NCBI GenBank assembly: GCA_934590135.1 | Contig: CAKTOT010000064.1 | Location: 1-12,872 of the forward strand | Reading direction: 5' to 3' | DNA length: 12,872 nt | Source of the DNA: an uncultured Muribaculaceae bacterium | GTDB taxonomy: Bacteria; Bacteroidota; Bacteroidia; Bacteroidales; Muribaculaceae | Shown: piece after piece, positions 1 through 5,878 of the stretch | Layout: every line of letters starts with the position of its first letter | Position numbering within the stretch: position 1 is the stretch's first letter | Notes under the pieces: generated by a model | Databases searched by the model: none | Told to the model about the DNA's origin: nothing | The model's input: only the letters and a program-made list of their open reading frames with translations | Translations under genes and position numbers: made by a program

Positions 1-253
1 GGGGGACGCTATCGCTGGAAATGCGTCCGAATCCGGGGGCAGCCTCACGTCCTATCCTCTGGGTGGTAGACCTCGTCAACCCTTGATAATTGCTTACCGA
101 TTGTCCGGTAAGTGTGAATGTTGTGTCTACGACTATGGTCACGCTATCTTGCGTGATAGAGTTGCCTATGTCGGAGGAGTCGTCGCATGACGGCGTCAGC
201 ATTGCAGACCCGGCCATAGCGGCTGCGGCAAGGATGGTGAGATACTTGTTCAT
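1..253 (-). CDS. DUF4270-like lipoprotein, N-terminal part (runs off the left edge)
   Basis: The minus-strand reading frame opens with ATG at 253 and stays open to the window edge, giving 84 codons. The protein begins MNKYLTILAAAAMAGSAML, a Lys plus hydrophobic signal peptide, followed by TPS-C23. Cys23 is the likely lipidated residue. The box is loose, as is common in Bacteroidetes. Two aspartates follow directly (C-D-D-S), which resembles the acidic export signal of surface-exposed Bacteroidetes lipoproteins; that reading is inference. The next part (SIGNSI-like start, VDTTFTLTGQSV) resembles the start of DUF4270 proteins. In Bacteroidetes these commonly sit just downstream of the short GT5 gene, as here (39-nt gap, same strand, probably one transcript). 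The function of the family is unknown to me. The family call rests on a short stretch plus context. Confidence 0.7.
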   Translation of the reverse strand, partial: MNKYLTILAAAAMAGSAMLTPSCDDSSDIGNSITQDSVTIVVDTTFTLTGQSVSNYQGLTRSTTQRIGREAAPGFGRISSDSVP

Positions 254-292
254 TGTGTATGTCTCAAATAGTATCTAAGATACTGCGTATTA

Positions 293-1099
293 TCAGAGAT
301 TTTTGTAGAAGTCCATATATGCGGCGGCATATCCTTCTTCGCCGGGGAAGGCCATAAATGGTTTGCCCGAAGCCTTGGCTGCTTCAACGGCATCGGCCGG
401 AGCATCAGCTACGGCCTGAACTACACCGTCACTGTATTGTATGGCTATGCGATGCAATGCTGCCGTATCTACCGGGCCGTCGGAGATTGCCGCAAGGTCT
501 TTGGCCGTAAAGCCGTCCATACGCAATTTTTCGATGGCGCGTTCGTCCAACGGCGCGCTCATCTCATCGGCGAACAGCGAATACACCACCTTGACATTGC
601 GGAACGCCGGATCTTTTGCATAGCTTTTGCGTATATACAGGGGCACAAGCGCCGAAATCCAGCCCGAGCAGTGTATCACCACGGGTGGCCAACGTAATTT
701 CTTGACCGTCTCGAGGACGCCGCGAGCAAAGAATATCAGTCGCTCGTCATTCTCCTGAGCCAAGCTCTGCGTCTCCAGTACACCCGAATTGTGACGCTGG
801 AAGTAGTCATCGCTGTCTATAAAGTAGACCTGCATACGCGAGGGTTGCAGGGTGGCAACCTTGATTATCAGCGGATGGTCCGTGTCATCGATTACGATAT
901 TCAGACCCGACAGCCTTATCACTTCGTGCAATTGGTTGCGGCGCTCGTTGATGGCGCCATAACGCGGCATAAATGTACGCACCTCCGTCCCAAGTTCCTG
1001 AATGCCTTGCGGTAAGTCGCGACATAATCCGGACATGGTATTCTGGGGCAAATACGGCGTTATTTCCTGCGAAATGTATAAGACTTTGTCTACGTCCAT
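293..1099 (-). CDS. Short GT5-type glycogen/starch synthase-like protein, catalytic half missing
   Basis: This is a 268-aa protein matching the N-terminal GT5 domain of glycogen synthases. The opening 'VLYISQEITPYLP' corresponds to the family's 'SxExxPxxKxGGL' start, and CSGW near residues 144-147 matches the 'HxHDW' region. Two features argue against normal glycogen synthase activity. Full enzymes are about 470-550 aa and carry a second Rossmann domain with the catalytic E-x7-E motif; this ORF ends cleanly at TAA (295-293) after one domain. Also, the ADP-glucose-binding K-x-G-G-L motif reads N-T-M-S-G-L (residues 20-25). Bacteroidetes genomes generally carry such a single-domain protein annotated as 'glycogen synthase', often near panC-panD. 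I infer a regulatory, sugar-binding or repurposed role. A TAACTTTG promoter element lies about 40 nt upstream. The DUF4270-like lipoprotein follows after 39 nt. Confidence 0.82.
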   Translation of the reverse strand: MDVDKVLYISQEITPYLPQNTMSGLCRDLPQGIQELGTEVRTFMPRYGAINERRNQLHEVIRLSGLNIVIDDTDHPLIIKVATLQPSRMQVYFIDSDDYFQRHNSGVLETQSLAQENDERLIFFARGVLETVKKLRWPPVVIHCSGWISALVPLYIRKSYAKDPAFRNVKVVYSLFADEMSAPLDERAIEKLRMDGFTAKDLAAISDGPVDTAALHRIAIQYSDGVVQAVADAPADAVEAAKASGKPFMAFPGEEGYAAAYMDFYKNL

Positions 1100-1139
1100 A
1101 GTTTATCAAAATGCTTTTTGCGGTGGTATATAATTCACG

Positions 1140-1147
1140 CAAAGTTA
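1140..1147 (-). promoter_or_regulatory. Probable -7 element for the GT5-like gene
   Basis: On the minus strand this reads TAACTTTG, an exact match to the Bacteroidetes sigma(ABfr) -7 consensus TAnnTTTG. It would start transcription near 1134, giving a leader of about 35 nt before the ATG at 1099. No TTTG is seen at the expected -33 distance, so support comes from the -7 element and its position only. Confidence 0.55.
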
Positions 1148-1212
1148 CGATTTTTTTCGGACATAGCCATCGCCGGACGTCCATTGCTCTAAATATTAAC
1201 GTATTTTTTAAC

Positions 1213-1259
1213 AAAAAGCAAGGCGACTTTCGATGTATAACACATCGAAAGTCGCCTTG
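1213..1259 (-). terminator. Intrinsic terminator downstream of tRNA-Pro
   Basis: Positions 1219-1236 and 1242-1259 form a perfect 18-bp inverted repeat with a 5-nt loop. On the minus strand the hairpin is followed by GC and then five T at 1217-1213, with more T-rich sequence beyond. It starts only five bases past the tRNA 3' end, so it is well placed to end the tRNA transcript and isolate it from the GT5-like gene. Confidence 0.85.
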
Positions 1260-1263
1260 GCAG

Positions 1264-1337
1264 TCGGGGTGACAGGATTCGAACCTGCGACCACCTGGTC
1301 CCAAACCAGGTGCGCTACCGGACTGCGCTACGCCCCG
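1264..1337 (-). tRNA. tRNA-Pro, anticodon TGG
   Basis: This is a full 74-nt cloverleaf on the minus strand. The 5' acceptor strand is CGGGGCG and the 3' strand CACCCCG, with discriminator A. The D stem is GCGC/GCGC, the anticodon stem CCTGG/CCAGG with loop TTTGGGA (anticodon TGG), the variable region five bases, and the T arm GCAGG-TTCGAAT-CCTGT. C1-G72 and A73 are typical of bacterial tRNA-Pro. The 3' CCA is not encoded (the next bases are CTG). One oddity is position 6-67 of the acceptor stem, which is a C-A mismatch. A promoter element lies just upstream and an 18-bp hairpin terminator just downstream, so it is probably transcribed alone. Confidence 0.95.
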
Positions 1338-1347
1338 TTTTGCGGCG

Positions 1348-1355
1348 CAAAGTTA
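1348..1355 (-). promoter_or_regulatory. Probable -7 element for tRNA-Pro
   Basis: The minus strand reads TAACTTTG, ending 10 nt before the tRNA 5' end, so initiation would fall near 1341. A partial -33 element, CTTG, lies 20 nt further upstream (1376-1379). The TAA of this element is also the stop codon of the orphan ORF at 1353-1715. Confidence 0.6.
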
Positions 1356-1715
1356 CATATTCTTTGCGAAATGTGCAAGACATACCCAAACAGCCGGGGC
1401 ATTGTCACGGCTCGGCATATGCAGCCGCCCTCGGCTCACGTGCGCCGTGAGATGTTGCCGTTGCTGTACGGCGCGTATTCCAAGGGCGTATAACAGCCCC
1501 CGCGAGGCGTCCGTCACCATGTCTCCGACATCATCGTACGACAGCTCGAACTCGTCGTCGGCGTGCAGCCCGGTGACGCCGTCGAACGGCAGAGCCTCGG
1601 TTATGGCCGTGACGGCCACCCGTAAAAACATCGTGAGTGCCGGCAAAATCGCGAACAAGTATCGCAAATACGCCATAGCGTTAAATGGCGTTTGAAGCAT
1701 TCTCGGAACACTCAT
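1353..1715 (-). CDS. Hypothetical small protein with an N-terminal membrane segment
   Basis: This ORF encodes 120 aa; I do not recognise a family. An N-terminal hydrophobic stretch (about residues 15-35, from AYLRYLFAIL through LTMFLRV) suggests a single membrane anchor or uncleaved signal. It is followed by an acidic region (HADDEFELSYDDVGDM) and then a more basic tail. Codon choice in the second half favours G/C at third positions (GTC ACC, CTG CAC GCC GAC), like the real genes here, which supports coding. A second ATG at residue 14 (1676) is an alternative start directly before the hydrophobic segment. The ORF ends inside the tRNA promoter. Against it: no recognised family, a clear promoter is lacking, and an overlapping plus-strand frame (1402-1695) is also open. 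Confidence 0.45.
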   Translation of the reverse strand: MSVPRMLQTPFNAMAYLRYLFAILPALTMFLRVAVTAITEALPFDGVTGLHADDEFELSYDDVGDMVTDASRGLLYALGIRAVQQRQHLTAHVSRGRLHMPSRDNAPAVWVCLAHFAKNM

Positions 1716-2092
1716 AGGACGCTGATTGATAGGTAACTATCGCACTCGTCGAAAATATACCGACACTTATTTTAATCACAGTGTCTATTTTGCTGTTAAA
1801 AATATATAACAAGAGGCCGAGGCAAAATAGTCGGAAATAGATCTTGTGCTGTCCGTATTTGTTCTAATTATATATTTAGGCTACAGCTTAACGTGCGACA
1901 CCTTTGCCAAATATGACGCAACTTCCCTGCCGTCAAAGTTTGCTGAAAAAATCGTATCTTTGCACATCGTTAGAGGAGCATACATATCCATCGGCAACGA
2001 TAGCGCATACCTTCCCTTCCCCGACGAACCGTCTTACAAGACGCCGCATTGACATTCATCATATTGACAATAATTGAAATAGCCAATCAACT
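1716..2092. other. Divergent intergenic region between the orphan ORF and purD
   Basis: These 377 bases hold no convincing gene. The left part (about 1740-1870) is AT-rich. It contains a near-match to the -7 consensus on the minus strand (TATATTTT, 1752-1759) that might serve the orphan ORF. The right part holds the likely purD promoter element at 1955-1962 and a leader of about 120 nt with no recognised riboswitch. A 68-codon open frame at 1846-2052 crosses that promoter element and is not believed. Confidence 0.6.
1955..1962 (+). promoter_or_regulatory. Probable -7 element for purD
   Basis: TATCTTTG matches TAnnTTTG exactly and lies in an A-rich context. Transcription would start near 1968, giving a leader of about 125 nt. 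The nearest TTTG upstream (1939-1942) is only 12 nt away, too close for a standard -33 box, so the -33 element is weak or absent. Confidence 0.55.
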
Positions 2093-3394
2093 ATGGACAA
2101 CAAATACAATGTACTGCTGCTGGGCAGCGGCGGACGCGAGTGCGCTTTGGCATGGAAACTGGCTCAAAGCCCGCTTTTGGCCAAGCTGTACGTAGCACCG
2201 GGCAATGGTGGCACGGGCACTTACGGAACCAACGTCAGCATCTCGCCCATGGATTTTGACGCCGTGGGCGATTTTGTGGCTTCTCACAACATAAATATGG
2301 TGGTGTGCGGCAACGAGGACCCGCTCGTGGGCGGAATTCGTGAAGCGCTGCTGCGCCGCTTTCCATCGCTATTGGTAGTAGGACCGGACGCGCGCGGCGC
2401 CGCGCTCGAAGGCTCCAAAGATTTTGCCAAGGCCTTTATGGCCGAATACGGCATCCCGACGGCCGCCTATCGCACTTTTGACGCCGCTTCCATCGCCGAA
2501 GGTGAGGAATTCCTCGGGAGCCTGCAACCGCCCTACGTACTCAAGGCCGACGGACTGGCTGCCGGCAAGGGCGTGCTCATTATCGACAATCTCGACGAGG
2601 CGCGAAAGGCCTTGCGTCAGATGCTGTCCGGCATGTTCGGACAAGCCTCGGCACGCGTGGTCATCGAGGAGTTCCTCAAAGGCATCGAGTGCTCGGTGTT
2701 TGTCCTGACAGACGGCACGGGCAACTACCGCATATTGCCTGTTGCAAAGGATTATAAGCGTATCGGCGAAGGGGACACCGGACCCAACACCGGAGGTATG
2801 GGCGCCGTCTCGCCCGTAGCTTTTGCCGATGGCGCCTTTATGACCAAGGTGCGCACGCGCATCATCGAGCCGACTTTGGCCGGACTACGCGACCGCGGCA
2901 TCGACTATCGCGGCATCATTTTTCTGGGCCTCATAAATGTTGCATCGGATCCGTATGTCATTGAATACAACGTCCGTATGGGCGACCCGGAGACCGAAGC
3001 TGTCATGTTGCGTATCAACTCGGACCTGCTTGAATTGTTCGCAGCAGCGGCACACGGCGCACTGGGAGACCTTCCTCTGAGCATCTCGCCTATGGCCGCC
3101 GCCACGGTGATGGCCGTAGCGCCGGGATACCCGGGCAGCTATCCCAAAGGTATGAACATGAATATAGATACCGAGCACATACCTACCGAAGCCGTATTAT
3201 TCCATGCCGGAACACGATGCAATCCGGACGGCTCTTTGGTCACAACCGGGGGACGCGTCATCGCCGCAAGCGCCGGCGCACACACCTTGGAGCAAGCGCT
3301 CGACACGGCATACAAGGCCGTAGACGCCATAGATTTCGAAGGCAAATACAGACGCGCGGACATTGGTCGCGACGTTCTGTCTTTCAACAAATAG
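2093..3394 (+). CDS. purD: Phosphoribosylamine--glycine ligase (GAR synthetase)
   Basis: PurD catalyses the second step of purine synthesis in the cytoplasm: 5-phosphoribosylamine + glycine + ATP to glycinamide ribonucleotide. The 433-aa length is normal for the family. The N-terminal domain starts VLLLGSGGRE (residues 7-16), the PurD-type nucleotide-fold motif. The ATP-grasp region has YVLKADGLAAGKGV (148-161), IEEFL (191-195) and the signature GEGDTGPNTGGMGA (225-238). Mg-ATP binding residues lie in E291-x-N293 within the EYNVRMGDPETE motif. The start ATG fits the family N-terminus; no Shine-Dalgarno is visible. It is probably the first gene of a transcript that continues into the membrane protein at 3513. 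A small hairpin with a T8 loop (3406-3427) and a second weak hairpin (3454-3476) lie between the two genes; neither is a convincing terminator. Confidence 0.97.
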   Translation: MDNKYNVLLLGSGGRECALAWKLAQSPLLAKLYVAPGNGGTGTYGTNVSISPMDFDAVGDFVASHNINMVVCGNEDPLVGGIREALLRRFPSLLVVGPDARGAALEGSKDFAKAFMAEYGIPTAAYRTFDAASIAEGEEFLGSLQPPYVLKADGLAAGKGVLIIDNLDEARKALRQMLSGMFGQASARVVIEEFLKGIECSVFVLTDGTGNYRILPVAKDYKRIGEGDTGPNTGGMGAVSPVAFADGAFMTKVRTRIIEPTLAGLRDRGIDYRGIIFLGLINVASDPYVIEYNVRMGDPETEAVMLRINSDLLELFAAAAHGALGDLPLSISPMAAATVMAVAPGYPGSYPKGMNMNIDTEHIPTEAVLFHAGTRCNPDGSLVTTGGRVIAASAGAHTLEQALDTAYKAVDAIDFEGKYRRADIGRDVLSFNK

Positions 3395-3512
3395 CAGCAC
3401 CGGCACGTTCCATTTTTTTTTGGAACGGCAACCTCCTTTATTCCTACGACAGACATCCGCATTATTTTGACGGATGCTTTGCCCTTTTAAGAGACAACGA
3501 TTATAATTCAGA

Positions 3513-4493
3513 ATGTTCAAGGCACATAATTTTTCGCTGGTACAGTCTCAGGCAGCCACCTTATTCACGGCCATAGTGATGATGGTAGGAGCGCGATGGT
3601 TTTTCGCCACCGCGGATGTGATACACATCAATGCCGACAGCGGCATTGTGACTCCCTCGGCCAACATGTGGATACAATCGCCTTATGCTTCAATGCTTGT
3701 CAACGTGGGGCTTATCCTGGTCACGGCAGTGCTGATGCTGATAATAAACCAGCGATACAACCTCCTGGGCACCGTCTCGACACTCGAAGCAACGGTATTT
3801 TTTGCCATGTGTATGGCCACCCCCGACCTGCTGGTGCAACTATCCACCGGCATCTTACTGTGTATCACACTGATGCTGTGTTTATTTCTGCTCTACGACA
3901 CATACGGCAATCCACGCCGCACAGGCAATATCTACCTTATCTTCATGCTGCTCTCGGGTATGACCGTTACGCAATACTGCTACGCGCTATACATCCCGGT
4001 GTTTATCATCGGACTGGGGCAGATGCGCATTATGGGATTAAAATCGCTTCTTGCAGCCCTGCTTGGCATCATCTCGCCATGGTGGGTGATGTTCGGATGC
4101 GGGATTGTGAGCACTGACGACATCCGCTTCCCCGAATTGGAGTCGCTATTCGCGTCTGTAGGTCTGAATGATACGCTACACGTCTTTGCGGCCGTAGCCG
4201 TCACCGCCATCGTAGCGGTGATGTCGTGGGGCGCCAACTTCATGCGTATGCTCAGCTACAACGCACACAAACGCGCATACGCCGGCAGCATCACCCTGCT
4301 GACCTTGTTCACTATCATCGTCACCTTGGCCGACTATCCCAATGTATGCGTCTACCTGCCGGTTTTGAGTATGTGCGCCGCCTATCATTTCACCAATTAC
4401 ATTGCACGTCAGCAGCGTCAGGTCCAAATCCCGGCCGTGGCCACCATCGTCGTCCTATACATTGCTATATATTTATGGAGAATGTTCCTGTGA
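3513..4493 (+). CDS. Polytopic membrane protein, DUF6427-like
   Basis: The 326-aa protein is mostly hydrophobic, with roughly 9-10 predicted membrane spans (for example near residues 14-30, 57-79, 106-127, 138-170, 175-199, 219-240, 258-275, 280-296 and 308-325). The pattern 'LGQMRIMGLKSLLAALLGIISPWW' in the middle, read as GQMR (168-171), then LLAALLG and SPWW, resembles Bacteroidota-restricted DUF6427 proteins, whose role is unknown to me. No catalytic motif is visible. The start at 3513 (MFKAHNFSLVQS) puts a short cytoplasmic or periplasmic segment before the first span. Its 3' end overlaps pdxB, which points to co-transcription and translational coupling. The family assignment is from memory of the pattern and is tentative; that it is an integral membrane protein is clear. 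Confidence 0.85.
   Translation: MFKAHNFSLVQSQAATLFTAIVMMVGARWFFATADVIHINADSGIVTPSANMWIQSPYASMLVNVGLILVTAVLMLIINQRYNLLGTVSTLEATVFFAMCMATPDLLVQLSTGILLCITLMLCLFLLYDTYGNPRRTGNIYLIFMLLSGMTVTQYCYALYIPVFIIGLGQMRIMGLKSLLAALLGIISPWWVMFGCGIVSTDDIRFPELESLFASVGLNDTLHVFAAVAVTAIVAVMSWGANFMRMLSYNAHKRAYAGSITLLTLFTIIVTLADYPNVCVYLPVLSMCAAYHFTNYIARQQRQVQIPAVATIVVLYIAIYLWRMFL
4477..4480 (+). promoter_or_regulatory. Ribosome binding site deciding the pdxB start
   Basis: GGAG lies nine bases before the GTG at 4490, inside the end of the membrane protein gene. Shine-Dalgarno sequences are uncommon in this window, so this one helps choose GTG 4490 over ATG 4475. The latter has only an AT-rich stretch before it. Confidence 0.45.
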
Positions 4494-5527
4494 ATATCGT
4501 TATCGATGCACATATACCGTACATTAAAGGGGTCTTGGAACCCTACGTTCGCTCGGTACGCTACCTCGAACCGTCAGCCATAGACGCCGCGGCCATGGCC
4601 GATGCACATTGCCTAATCACGCGCACGCGCACGCACGTAAATGCCGCACTGCTTGACGGCAGCCCATGCCGTATGGTGGCCACCGCCACCATAGGCACCG
4701 ACCATATCGACCTCAAGTATTGCCGCAATCATGGCATTACCGTAGCCAACGCCCCCGGATGCAACGCTCCGGCCGTAGCACAATATGTATTGTCATCCAT
4801 CCTCGCCTTGGCCAATCGTCCTTTGGCGCAATATACCATAGGCATCATCGGCGTAGGTCACGTAGGACGTATCCTCGAACGTCAGGCGCGAGCGCTATCC
4901 ATGACCGTATTACGCTGCGACCCGCCGCGTGCCGCCGCCGGCGACCCGGGACAATGGTACTCCCTTGAAGACATTGCCGCCCGAGCCGATGTCATCACCT
5001 TTCACACTCCGCTGACCGCCGACGGGACATACCCTACCCTACACTTGTGCGATACGGCATTTGTCCGCAGCCTCAGACGTGCCCCCATCGTCATCAATGC
5101 CGCCAGAGGCCCCGTAACCGACACCGAGGCATTACTTCAAGGCTTGAACGACAGCCTTATACGCGCCGCAGTCATAGACACCTGGGAAGGCGAACCCAAC
5201 ATCAACCGCGACCTTGCGGAACGTGCCGACATCGCCACGCCGCACATCGCCGGCTATTCGCGCGAAGGCAAAGCCCGTGCCACGGCAATGGCGCTGGATG
5301 CCGTATGCGGCTTCTTCGGGCTGCCGCACTTGTCTCCCGTAGGAGCGCCTGACATCCCCGCCGAGGACCTACGCCCCGGAGCAGCGCCAATGTTGATCGA
5401 CCTACGGCAAGGCGCCGAAAGGCTGTTGCTGGATACGGCTCGTCTGCGCGCAAATCCCGACAACTTCGAAACGCTGCGCTCGACCTACGACCTCCGTCCC
5501 GAACCGCGTTCGGCCGTCGCCAACTGA
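4490..5527 (+). CDS. pdxB: 4-phosphoerythronate dehydrogenase
   Basis: PdxB oxidises 4-phospho-D-erythronate in the DXP-dependent route to pyridoxal 5'-phosphate. The protein is a D-2-hydroxyacid dehydrogenase of about 345 aa. It has a substrate domain from IVIDAHIPYI, a Rossmann motif G121-V-G-H-V-G126 with D144 at the end of the following strand, and catalytic R206 (NAARGP), E235 (DTWEGE) and H252 (TPHIAGYS). These lie within two residues of the E. coli catalytic triad positions as I recall them. The C-terminal extension after residue 285 fits the PdxB dimerisation region but is short. I chose the GTG at 4490: it places the family's 'M-x-I-V-I-D' start at the N-terminus, has GGAG nine bases upstream, and overlaps the previous stop (GTGA). 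ATG at 4475 would add five residues. Confidence 0.92.
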   Translation: MNIVIDAHIPYIKGVLEPYVRSVRYLEPSAIDAAAMADAHCLITRTRTHVNAALLDGSPCRMVATATIGTDHIDLKYCRNHGITVANAPGCNAPAVAQYVLSSILALANRPLAQYTIGIIGVGHVGRILERQARALSMTVLRCDPPRAAAGDPGQWYSLEDIAARADVITFHTPLTADGTYPTLHLCDTAFVRSLRRAPIVINAARGPVTDTEALLQGLNDSLIRAAVIDTWEGEPNINRDLAERADIATPHIAGYSREGKARATAMALDAVCGFFGLPHLSPVGAPDIPAEDLRPGAAPMLIDLRQGAERLLLDTARLRANPDNFETLRSTYDLRPEPRSAVAN

Positions 5528-5878
5528 CCGACACCACGATACGCGCATGCCCACATCTGACAGACAGCGCACATAGGCAAGCCAATCTACATCTCCCATA
5601 CCGCAAAGGCTTATCGGCAAGACTTTTGCCGGCACTTATTACGCATACCGAAGAGTATTATGGAAATTTTTCCGTAATTTGCTTTGCGGCGTAAAAAAGT
5701 ATTAGTAATTTTGCGGCATCGAAGCCGTCGAGCCCCGGCAAGGGCCATAGACACGGCCGAGAAACTACATCGGCACGGCCGTCGAACCGCATCCGCCACG
5801 ACAACGACGGTCCGGAACACGGCAATAGCCATTTAAGACAACCTATACAAGCACTTTATTACAACCTTCTCCTGAAAG
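5528..5878 (+). other. Intergenic region: pdxB tail, promoter, and long leader of the MetE-like gene
   Basis: These 351 bases contain no credible ORF. The first part has a 6-bp hairpin (5615-5620 with 5626-5631) without a good T-tract, at best a weak terminator. A consensus promoter occupies 5683-5713. The rest (about 5719-5878) is a GC-rich leader of about 160 nt. It holds possible stems at 5714-5717/5724-5727 and, more strongly, 5753-5759/5776-5782 (ACGGCCG with CGGCCGT, 16-nt loop). I do not recognise a known riboswitch; no B12 box or SAM-type pattern is apparent. Confidence 0.6.
5683..5713 (+). promoter_or_regulatory. Consensus Bacteroidetes promoter for the MetE-like gene
   Basis: TTTG at 5683-5686, a 19-nt spacer, and TAATTTTG at 5706-5713 match the TTTG-N19-TAnnTTTG consensus in full. 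Initiation would fall near 5719, leaving an unusually long leader of about 160 nt before the ATG at 5879. Confidence 0.75.

Noticed and set aside
1402..1695. A plus-strand ORF overlapping the orphan minus-strand ORF
   Set aside because: It is rich in Ser, Arg and Cys with no signal or motif, and its third positions look less like genuine genes than the minus frame.
1939..1942. TTTG as the -33 box of the purD promoter
   Set aside because: It is only 12 nt from the -7 element, whereas about 19-21 nt is expected.
1846..2052. A 68-codon ORF upstream of purD
   Set aside because: It spans the probable purD promoter element at 1955-1962 and has no family resemblance.
3406..3427. A 7-bp hairpin with a T8 loop after purD as a terminator
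   Set aside because: The T-run is in the loop, not after the stem, and the downstream gene appears to be in the same transcript.
5714..5878. A cobalamin or SAM riboswitch ahead of the MetE-like gene
   Set aside because: I could find no B12 box or recognisable SAM aptamer core. It is kept only as an uncharacterised structured leader.
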